Below, piece after piece: positions 1 through 5,415 of a DNA stretch of 6,908 nt; positions within the stretch are counted from its first letter, which is position 1; each line of letters opens with the position of its first letter. Position numbers and translations under genes: made by a program. Origin of the DNA: G020354785 sp965602045 (GTDB taxonomy: Bacteria > Bacteroidota > Bacteroidia > Bacteroidales > UBA10428); the NCBI GenBank assembly GCA_965602045.1, contig CBFCXR010000142.1, positions 1-6,908 of the forward strand. Reading direction: 5' to 3'. The notes under the pieces are model-generated. The model was not told the origin of the DNA. It saw only the letters and a list, made by a program, of their open reading frames with translations, and did not search any database.

Positions 1-20
1 ATTTGTAACCTTTTTTCAAC

Positions 21-60
21 AAAAAAGGCTGCCTAATACTTTTTAGACAGCCCCTTTTTT
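21..60 (+). terminator. Intrinsic terminator, probably bidirectional
   Basis: Positions 27-36 (GGCTGCCTAA) pair with 43-52 (TTAGACAGCC) with one C/A mismatch, around a six-base loop. An A-run at 21-26 and a T-run at 55-60 flank the stem, so either strand gives a GC-containing hairpin followed by U residues. Stems of the GGCTGTCT/AGACAGCC type are common Bacteroidota terminators. It most likely ends a plus-strand gene lying left of the window and insulates it from the gene at 376. Confidence 0.8.
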
Positions 61-135
61 ATTTAAAATATTCCGCCTTTGAGAAATTTACGTAAAATTC
101 AAGGAAAATTTGTGTGCGGCAGACAAAAAAGTAAG

Positions 136-217
136 TCGTCTCGCATGCTGCGAGACGAAACAAATGGCTTGCGGGAAGGAAAGCCTGACTACGGTCAGAC
201 AGGCAAATGTAATTGCC
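136..217. other. Cluster of inverted repeats in the 375-base gene-free leader; possible structured RNA or REP-like element
   Basis: Four potential stems lie within about 80 bases. Positions 136-145 (TCGTCTCGCA) pair perfectly with 149-158 around a three-base loop. Positions 166-170 (GGCTT) pair with 181-185. Positions 185-189 (CTGAC) pair with 194-198 around TACG, giving a C(UACG)G loop, a known extra-stable tetraloop type. Positions 202-206 (GGCAA) pair with 213-217. GCCTG at 183-187 can instead pair with CAGGC at 200-204, so alternative folds exist. The stretch is visibly richer in G and C than its surroundings. I do not recognise it as a known riboswitch or RNA family. The rest of 61-324 shows only A/T-rich sequence and a TTTACGTAAA palindrome at 87-96. 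Confidence 0.4.
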
Positions 218-324
218 GGTCCTTTTCTAAGCCCTATGGTGATTGCTATTCACAATATTTATATTTATTTATCGGAATATTCCAAGGACATCTTTAAAAT
301 TTTTTGTATTATTATTATCTCTTT

Positions 325-353
325 TTGCAGAAGAGTTATTAATAATATTTTTG
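325..353 (+). promoter_or_regulatory. Bacteroidota-type promoter for the gene at 376
   Basis: TTG at 325-327 is followed after 18 bases by TATTTTTG at 346-353, a full match to TAnnTTTG, the -7 element of the Bacteroidota primary sigma factor. Transcription would start near 360, leaving a leader of about 15 bases. The hairpin cluster at 136-217 would then lie upstream of this transcript, not in it. Confidence 0.5.
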
Positions 354-375
354 TCTTTAATTAAATATTTCCATA

Positions 376-1278
376 ATGAAAACTCACAAATTACTTCCTT
401 TATTGATTATACTTTTTCCGTTAAATTCTTTTTGTCAGTTCAAAGCAAATATAATAAATGTTATAACTGGCAATGAACGTAAATATATTGTCTATTCAGA
501 ACTGACAAAGTATAGATATGAATTTGAGGAAGAAGGTATAAAAGGTGTTGTTATAGTAAATCCGGATGCAAATCAAACATTTGTACTGTTCCCTGATAAG
601 AAATTTGTAAATAAATCTACCTGTGACGGTATGATGAGCAGAATGAATGATCCTGTGCAATCTTATATGTGGTACAAAATGTATGGGAAAGAAAAACAAG
701 CCGGAAATGAAGAGATTAATGGTTTCAATTGCCAGAAAAAGGAATTATACCAGGGAGACTCAAAAATATTTACGATGTGGTTTTCTGAAAAATTGAACTT
801 TCCTGTTAAGATTCTTAGTCATTTCTCAGAAAATACATACATGGAACTGAAAGATGTAACATCATGGAAACCTGAAGCATCCTGGTTTGCTATTCCTGAA
901 GATTATACTGAAGTAGATGATAATTTACGCCCGGTAATTCCTGAACCACCGCCACCCGACAGCTGGGAAATTAAGGAAGCGTCGATTCCATTTAAAGAAA
1001 GCGTAGCAAGAGGTGTAAAGCTTAAACTAAAGGTTGACAATTCTGTATATCATAAAATGGTTATTTCAAATGAGAGCGAGAGCCCGGCTAAAATTGTCCG
1101 TCACCTGCTAAGAAACGGACAGGAATTAAGCGACGATGAGCAGGGACCTTTGGAATACAGGATCAAAAGATTACACAGTGGTGAGAAAAAGACCTATACA
1201 TTTGACTGGAAAGCAGGCGATGAGGTTATTATTGAAATTTATGAAGGTGAAATGAATATAGATATACATACTGAATGA
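376..1278 (+). CDS. Secreted two-domain protein, DUF4412/LolA-like N-terminal region
   Basis: A 300-residue exported protein of unknown function. Residues 1-20 are a Sec signal peptide: a short basic start, then LLPLLIILFPL, with likely cleavage before Gln21. Cys20 is preceded by Phe, so this is not a lipobox. Residues about 21-180 have the beta-rich pattern of DUF4412/LolA-like periplasmic proteins: an INGFNCQKK strand around 114-122, MWFSEKLNFPVKI at 134-146, and a WFAIPEDY end at 170-177. This fold often holds lipid-like ligands, but no ligand can be inferred here. A proline-rich linker (PEPPPPD, 189-195) leads to a second beta-rich domain (about 196-300) that I do not recognise. Cys83 and Cys119 could form a disulfide. 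The ATG has an A/T-rich leader, a good promoter at 325-353 and no better upstream start. The gene may be co-transcribed with the reductase 50 bases downstream. The family call is from remembered sequence pattern, not a search. Confidence 0.8.
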   Translation: MKTHKLLPLLIILFPLNSFCQFKANIINVITGNERKYIVYSELTKYRYEFEEEGIKGVVIVNPDANQTFVLFPDKKFVNKSTCDGMMSRMNDPVQSYMWYKMYGKEKQAGNEEINGFNCQKKELYQGDSKIFTMWFSEKLNFPVKILSHFSENTYMELKDVTSWKPEASWFAIPEDYTEVDDNLRPVIPEPPPPDSWEIKEASIPFKESVARGVKLKLKVDNSVYHKMVISNESESPAKIVRHLLRNGQELSDDEQGPLEYRIKRLHSGEKKTYTFDWKAGDEVIIEIYEGEMNIDIHTE

Positions 1279-1328
1279 TTTTTATGATCGGGAGTGAATC
1301 CAATGAAAATTAATATAAGTCAATTATT

Positions 1329-2543
1329 ATGAAAAAGGAAGCAACGCACAATCGCAGGCAGTTCTTAAAAAAGAGCTTTAAATCAGCAGCCCTGGCTGCT
1401 GTTATACCTGTAAGTATCAATCAAAAAAACGCGCTTAACAGTAATGAGATTCATGAAGGCAAACTTATATACAGAACCCTTGGCCGGACAGGGATTAGAG
1501 TGCCAATAGTAAGTATGGGGGCAGGGGATACTAATAATCCTAAATTAATTGAAGCCGCACTGGATTCCGGCATAACACTCTTTGCTACTTCTATTTATTA
1601 TGGAAACGGGAATAATGAAATAATGTTAGGAGAGGTGATGAAAGAACGAGATCGTGATTCGATTGTGATAATGACCAGTGCCTCACCAGGAGGAATAGAC
1701 CATAAGGCAGGATTATTTACAGATGAGTCGAAAGCCGAGCCATTTATTAAAAGCTGCGAACAAAGCCTGAAGAATCTTAGAACGGATTATATTGATATAT
1801 TTTTGCTTCCATTTGCTGCCAGGAGAGAATCTGTATTTTTTGAGCCATTATTAAAAGCTATGGAACAAATTAAAAAAACGGGAAAAGCAAAATTTGTAGG
1901 TATTGCAACTCACAGTCACGAAGCAGAAGCAATTAATGCAGCAGTTGAAACCCAATTATATGATGTTGTTATGACTACTTATAACTTTAAGAAAAGCAAC
2001 ATTTATGAAATAAATAAGGCACTGGATAATGCGAATAAAGCAGGACTTGGCGTAATTGCCATGAAAACTATGGCAGGTGCTTATTGGGATAAGGAAAGAA
2101 CATTGCCTGTTAATACAAAAGCTGCTTTAAAATGGGTACTTCAAAATGAGAATATACACACAGCCGTACCAGGTATTACTACCTATGAGCAATTGAAACA
2201 GGATATTATGGTTATGTCCGATCTGAAGTTATCCGAAGAAGAAAAGGCTGATCTTAAACTGGCTCAGAGAAATACACAAAACGGTATCTATTGCCAGCAA
2301 TGCGGAAAATGCATTGGTCAATGCCCGGAATCACTCGATATCCCTACCTTAATGAGAAGCTATATGTATGCCTATGGATACAGGAATATATCCCATGCCA
2401 AAACAACATTGCCCGATGTATCATCATTACCCTGTAATAATTGTGAATACTGTCAGATAGATTGTCCTATGGGATTTAATATAAAGCAAAAGATTATTGA
2501 CATTGCCCGGCTGCAAAATGTTCATGATGATTTTATTACTTAA
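1329..2543 (+). CDS. Tat-exported aldo/keto reductase-like protein with two [4Fe-4S] ferredoxin motifs
   Basis: A 404-residue protein. Residues 1-28 look like a Tat signal: NRRQFLKK at 8-15, then a mildly apolar AALAAVIPV stretch, so a folded cofactor-bearing protein is probably exported to the periplasm. Residues about 46-310 are an aldo/keto reductase (AKR) barrel beginning YRTLGRTGIRVPIVSMG. The C-terminal region has two CxxCxxCxxxCP motifs, Cys322/325/328/332 and Cys369/372/375/379, each able to bind one [4Fe-4S] cluster. Of the AKR tetrad, Tyr91 and His195 appear kept, but the FDTA aspartate is Ala86 (FATS) and the TK lysine is Ser117 (TS). Ordinary NADPH-dependent carbonyl reduction is therefore doubtful; electron transfer or a modified reaction is possible (inference). 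AKR-ferredoxin fusions with Tat signals are a known Bacteroidota type, usually without an assigned substrate. The start is fixed by the Tat motif just downstream. No strong promoter lies in the 50-base gap from the previous gene. Confidence 0.88.
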   Translation: MKKEATHNRRQFLKKSFKSAALAAVIPVSINQKNALNSNEIHEGKLIYRTLGRTGIRVPIVSMGAGDTNNPKLIEAALDSGITLFATSIYYGNGNNEIMLGEVMKERDRDSIVIMTSASPGGIDHKAGLFTDESKAEPFIKSCEQSLKNLRTDYIDIFLLPFAARRESVFFEPLLKAMEQIKKTGKAKFVGIATHSHEAEAINAAVETQLYDVVMTTYNFKKSNIYEINKALDNANKAGLGVIAMKTMAGAYWDKERTLPVNTKAALKWVLQNENIHTAVPGITTYEQLKQDIMVMSDLKLSEEEKADLKLAQRNTQNGIYCQQCGKCIGQCPESLDIPTLMRSYMYAYGYRNISHAKTTLPDVSSLPCNNCEYCQIDCPMGFNIKQKIIDIARLQNVHDDFIT

Positions 2544-2583
2544 TTATTTTGTTCACTGACCTAATATAGCATGTCAATTAAAC

Positions 2584-2603
2584 ATTTTTAGTTATCTAAA
2601 AAT
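2584..2603. terminator. Weak A/T-only hairpin after the reductase gene
   Basis: ATTTTTAG (2584-2591) and CTAAAAAT (2596-2603) form a perfect 8-base inverted repeat around TTAT, 41 bases after the reductase stop. It has one G-C pair and no clear following T-run, so it would be a poor intrinsic terminator. It is listed because it is the only inverted repeat I found in the 2544-2750 gap. Confidence 0.2.
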
Positions 2604-2680
2604 AATGCTTGCTTAGATTTTGTTTATTATCTTACTTCTGATTAAATTCAGAGTTAATAATCTGGTATATGATTTGTTAT

Positions 2681-2711
2681 TTGCAAATGAAGATATAATA
2701 CTGTAAATCTG
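2681..2711 (+). promoter_or_regulatory. Possible promoter for the lipoprotein pair
   Basis: TTG at 2681-2683 is followed after 20 bases by TAAATCTG at 2704-2711, one mismatch from TAnnTTTG. The predicted start near 2718 gives a leader of about 33 bases to the ATG at 2751. The region is very A/T-rich, so chance matches are likely. Confidence 0.3.
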
Positions 2712-2750
2712 TTTTTTATAATATTTTATTTTAACCAATAATTTAACATC

Positions 2751-3683
2751 ATGAAGAACTTTAGTACAATTTTTACTATTGGCCTTTTATGTTTTGTTAT
2801 TACCGGATGTGCCACACTCACTAAAAGCCAGTTTGAGGCAATTGAAAAATTTGCCGAATCTACCGGGAATTTCTCGGATTATCCCAGTGGAGTGATGAAA
2901 TCACTCGATGAAATATGCTATAATCGAAACATGCTGGAAGCAGCTACATTGGGACCAGAAAAAGTTGTTGTTGAAGTAAAGAGTCTCTATAATTATCGAA
3001 AACAAAATCATGCCCTGTCATCAAAGGCAGATATTAGTTTTAAGATACTGGACCAGTACGCAAATGCACTGGCTATGCTTGCTGCAGACACGCATGAAGA
3101 AAAACTAAAGATACAGGCTAAAGCACTTGGCAATAACATAGATACTCTTATAGTGAAGTATAACAGCATAAGCGATGTCAAGCGTAACCTGCCGGTTAAC
3201 CTGGGAAAAGCAGCAGGACAACTTTTAATACTGGGAGGAAATCAATGGATCCGTTGTAAGCAGGCTAAGTGGCTTCGGGAATATATAATATCCGGTGATA
3301 CTTTGGTGCAGGAAGTATGTAAAAATATCGAAACCTACCTTGAAGATGAAGCTATAAGTGACCTTATAGAAAATGAAGAATCCTCTGTGGATGACGCTTA
3401 TCTTTCTTTCCTCAAAGCTAAAAAGCCGGATCCGGAACAACTACGTTCCCTTTATAATCCTTTGTATACAGAGATGCTTGAACAACTGGATAAAACCAGA
3501 CAGCTGAAAGAAAAGTCTTTAAAATCCATTGCATCTCTCAAAAAGGCACACAGTAAACTTGCAGATATGGTAATAAAAAGAAAAAAACTTAAAGACCAGA
3601 TTGAAGAGGTAAAAAATCTGTATTTCGAAATTTATACTACAAAGGAGATCTTTGAAAAAATTAAAATCGTTGATAAACCTTAA
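2751..3683 (+). CDS. Helical lipoprotein of unknown function
   Basis: A 310-residue protein. The N-terminus is a lipoprotein signal: MKNF, apolar residues 5-16, then VITG-Cys20, so the mature protein starts with lipidated Cys20. Residues 21-25 lack the acidic Lys-Asp/Glu pattern of Bacteroidota surface-export signals, which favours the periplasmic face. The rest reads as almost entirely alpha-helical. Residues about 25-145 are amphipathic helices. Residues 151-163 (LGKAAGQLLILGG) are a glycine-rich apolar segment at the centre of the protein. Residues 225-300 are a long charged, coiled-coil-like stretch rich in Lys and Glu. No catalytic motif is visible. The next gene starts 11 bases after the stop, so the two are almost certainly co-transcribed and may act together. 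I recall similar uncharacterised helical lipoproteins but no named family. A helical protein with a central apolar segment could be membrane-active, but that is speculation. Confidence 0.85.
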   Translation: MKNFSTIFTIGLLCFVITGCATLTKSQFEAIEKFAESTGNFSDYPSGVMKSLDEICYNRNMLEAATLGPEKVVVEVKSLYNYRKQNHALSSKADISFKILDQYANALAMLAADTHEEKLKIQAKALGNNIDTLIVKYNSISDVKRNLPVNLGKAAGQLLILGGNQWIRCKQAKWLREYIISGDTLVQEVCKNIETYLEDEAISDLIENEESSVDDAYLSFLKAKKPDPEQLRSLYNPLYTEMLEQLDKTRQLKEKSLKSIASLKKAHSKLADMVIKRKKLKDQIEEVKNLYFEIYTTKEIFEKIKIVDKP

Positions 3684-3694
3684 AAATTAAAAAA

Positions 3695-4042
3695 ATGACT
3701 ATCCGGGATGAAAGAAGAAAAGCCCTTGCTGAAATAAGATCAGCAAAAGCTGAAATCAATAACCAACGATTCACCGCTGGCATAACTGATGAACAAAGGG
3801 ATAAACTTGAAGAGAGTCTGTTGGCATTGAAAAAAATCGAACGTCAGCTAATTACTGATATCAAAAAGGAATTGATTAGTAAGCTGAAAACAGATTCCAA
3901 ACCCCTGAAAGAACTGTCAGAAAAAATCAAAGAATCGACAGAAAAACTCAATGTTGTTGCAGAAAAAATTGAAAAAGCGGCCACAGCTATCGAAATCCTG
4001 ATAAAGGCTGTGGAAAAAGGCATTAGTTCCGGACTGCTTTAG
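3695..4042 (+). CDS. Small coiled-coil protein paired with the lipoprotein
   Basis: A 115-residue protein with no signal peptide, cysteine or tryptophan. It reads as three helices: about 4-24 (basic and Ala-rich), 31-68 (begins TDEQRDKLEE) and 69-110. The last shows heptad spacing of Leu, Ile and Val (LKELSEKIKE, then LNVVAEKIEK) and becomes apolar at AATAIEILIKAV. This suggests an oligomeric coiled coil, possibly membrane-touching at its C-terminus. It sits 11 bases behind the lipoprotein gene with an A-rich leader (TTAAAAAA) before ATG, as expected for Bacteroidota translation starts. The pairing suggests a shared role, but the lipoprotein is exported and this protein has no visible export signal, so direct contact is not assured. 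No family recognised. Confidence 0.75.
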   Translation: MTIRDERRKALAEIRSAKAEINNQRFTAGITDEQRDKLEESLLALKKIERQLITDIKKELISKLKTDSKPLKELSEKIKESTEKLNVVAEKIEKAATAIEILIKAVEKGISSGLL

Positions 4043-4077
4043 ATGTTTTTGCTTTTAACTTGATACAAAAAACCTGA

Positions 4078-4106
4078 CTGCTTTCCATTTGCATTAGTTA
4101 TATTTG
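4078..4106 (+). promoter_or_regulatory. Promoter for the coiled-coil membrane protein gene
   Basis: TATATTTG at 4099-4106 matches TAnnTTTG fully. CTG at 4078-4080 lies 18 bases upstream in the place of the TTG element, one mismatch. Transcription would begin near 4113, leaving a leader of about 83 bases before ATG at 4196. The leader contains TTACGTAAAATT (4170-4181), also found at 88-99. Confidence 0.5.
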
Positions 4107-4195
4107 TACCGGCAAAGACATGCAATATTTCAGCAGGGTGTGCGTTTTAACTTATATTTTAAATCAAAATTACGTAAAATTTTTACCAGCTATAA

Positions 4196-4834
4196 ATGAA
4201 ACTTAAACAACTACTACTAACAACTATCAGCATCTTATTATTTTCTTCATTGTGGTATGATATTTCTTCGCAGGAAATAAATGAAAAACCTGGTTTAGGC
4301 AGGGGGAGCATAGAAAGTCAATTCAATTACGTGATTTATAGATCGGAAAAGGCCGAAGACTATAAAATGGTTAAGGCATGGTGGCTTTATAAACTGAAAT
4401 CTGAGGTTCTTGATACCTTAAAAGAATTCCGGAAAGATTTCCAGGATACTCTTAGTTTTTTATCTACAAAAGAGACTGAAGTTGATTCCTTATTAACGGT
4501 TTTGTCGACTGCAGAAAATAAATTAACCAACGCTAATAATGAAAAAAACAGTATTAAGTTGTTAGGTATTAAAATGGATAAAACAGTTTACAACAGTATA
4601 ATGTGGTTAACAATAGTAATACTGGCAGTATTCCTGGTTATATTTATATCGTTATTTAAGAGAAGTAATGCAGTAACCTCAGGTACTATATCGGAGTTAA
4701 ATACAATTAAGAATGAATATGAGGATCACAGGAAACGGGCTCTTATACGTGAACAAGAAGTAGTAAGACGGCTTTATGATGAGATATTAAAATACAAAGA
4801 TAAACTTAAGGAGCTGGGAGAAAATATTTCATAA
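4196..4834 (+). CDS. Single-pass coiled-coil membrane protein, Bacteroidota-specific type
   Basis: A 212-residue protein. Residues 1-26 are a signal peptide (MKLKQ, then LLLTTISILLFSSLW, likely cut near SSQ-E). A conserved-looking block follows: GSIESQFNYVIYRS at 37-50 and an EDYKMVKAWWLYKLKSEV stretch to 71. Residues about 65-118 form a coiled coil with Leu/Ser heptads. Residues about 134-154 are a transmembrane helix, then SLFKRSN as a basic stop-transfer. Residues 165-208 form a second coiled coil, presumably cytoplasmic. If the N-terminus is exported, the first coil is periplasmic and the second cytosolic, a bridge-like layout. I recall close relatives across Flavobacteriia and allied groups carrying the label tRNA (guanine-N1)-methyltransferase. 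Nothing here supports that: there is no SAM-binding motif or TrmD knot, and the protein is membrane-bound. Its role is unknown. It has its own promoter and stands convergent to the YciH-like gene. Confidence 0.85.
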   Translation: MKLKQLLLTTISILLFSSLWYDISSQEINEKPGLGRGSIESQFNYVIYRSEKAEDYKMVKAWWLYKLKSEVLDTLKEFRKDFQDTLSFLSTKETEVDSLLTVLSTAENKLTNANNEKNSIKLLGIKMDKTVYNSIMWLTIVILAVFLVIFISLFKRSNAVTSGTISELNTIKNEYEDHRKRALIREQEVVRRLYDEILKYKDKLKELGENIS

Positions 4835-4919
4835 ACTTAAGCATATGTAAATAAAAATGCATTTTCCATGCTATTGACGGTATGCAAACCTCGTGAAAAA
4901 TAACTTAATCATATTATAT

Positions 4920-5267
4920 CTATCCGCCTGATTTCTTTATTTTATAGCCATCTTTTTGTAACAATTCAAAAATCTTATCCCTGAAATCGCCCTGAATAAT
5001 TATAACTCCATCTTTAGCAGAACCTCCGACACCAAACTTAATCTTAAGGCTTTTTTCCAACGATTTTAAATCATCTGATTTACCAATAAACCCGGAAATT
5101 AGTGTAACTGTTTTTCCGGCACGTGCTTTTCTATCAAGCATCACTTTCAGGTTTTGCTGATTGCGCGGAAGTGTTTCATTTTCTTCTTCGCCCCTGTAAG
5201 AATATTTAAAATCCGGATTTGTTGAATACACAACTCCTTCGGTTTTCCTTTTGCGCTTTCCTGACAT
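4920..5267 (-). CDS. yciH: SUI1/eIF1-like translation factor, YciH family
   Basis: A 115-residue cytosolic protein on the minus strand, close to the usual bacterial YciH length of about 108. The basic N-terminus (MSGKRKRKTEG) is followed by a loosely structured segment and the SUI1 fold at about 38-111. Visible family marks are GKTVTLISGF (51-60), the KFGVGGSAKDG core (77-87) and IIIQGD (89-94), ending in a helix and DGYKIKK. In eukaryotes and archaea eIF1 enforces start-codon choice. Bacterial YciH resembles the IF3 C-terminal domain and has been tied to initiation fidelity and stress translation, but it is not essential. I chose the ATG at 5265-5267. An in-frame ATG at 5384 would add 39 A/T-rich-coded residues unlike the family and would overlap the predicted promoter. 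The stop is TAG. The gene converges with the membrane-protein gene across an 85-base gap with no convincing terminator, and diverges from the propeller gene. Confidence 0.92.
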   Translation of the reverse strand: MSGKRKRKTEGVVYSTNPDFKYSYRGEEENETLPRNQQNLKVMLDRKARAGKTVTLISGFIGKSDDLKSLEKSLKIKFGVGGSAKDGVIIIQGDFRDKIFELLQKDGYKIKKSGG

Positions 5268-5354
5268 ATTTTTTTTAAAACATAAAGGTAAGGAATTAAT
5301 TATCTTTGACCTTAAATCATTATTGAGAATAAAATATATGAATTTAGAAAATCG

Positions 5355-5384
5355 TAAATATAAATAGCATATTTGATCTTGCAA
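5355..5384 (-). promoter_or_regulatory. Possible promoter for the YciH-like gene
   Basis: Read on the minus strand, TTG (5384-5382) is followed after 19 bases by TATATTTA (5362-5355), one mismatch from TAnnTTTG at ideal spacing. Transcription would start near 5348, with a leader of about 80 bases to the ATG at 5267. This supports the shorter start, since the longer reading frame would begin inside the promoter. Confidence 0.4.
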
Positions 5385-5415
5385 TTATTAGTATTATAAT
5401 CTAAATTATTATGAA

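Noticed and set aside
166..198. Resemblance of GCGGGAAGGAAAGCC to the SRP RNA apical loop, and of the region to group II intron ends
   Set aside because: The SRP RNA symmetric internal loops and the group II domain V pairing cannot be built from the surrounding bases, and no reverse transcriptase is nearby.
204..211. Minus-strand TACATTTG, a match to the -7 promoter element
   Set aside because: No TTG element lies at suitable spacing upstream on that strand and no minus-strand gene follows to the left in the window.
79..364. Overlapping plus-strand open frames of 72 and 84 residues in the leader region
   Set aside because: They run through the hairpin cluster, their sequences have no recognisable domain, and they end in A/T-rich low-complexity translation. 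They look like chance frames.
4800..4841. Direct repeat ATAAACTTAAG at 4800-4810 and 4831-4841
   Set aside because: It is only 11 A/T-rich bases, one copy is wholly coding and the other begins just before the stop codon, and no element boundary or further copies are visible.
4835..4919. Possible terminator between the convergent genes, with GCAT/ATGC and TGCAT/ATGCA pairings
   Set aside because: Stems are four or five bases with long or weak loops and no T-run at the right distance on either strand.
5301..5308. TATCTTTG, a full match to the plus-strand -7 element ahead of the propeller gene
   Set aside because: No TTG-like element lies about 19 bases upstream, and the leader would be about 100 bases. 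The match may be chance, so I did not list it as a promoter.
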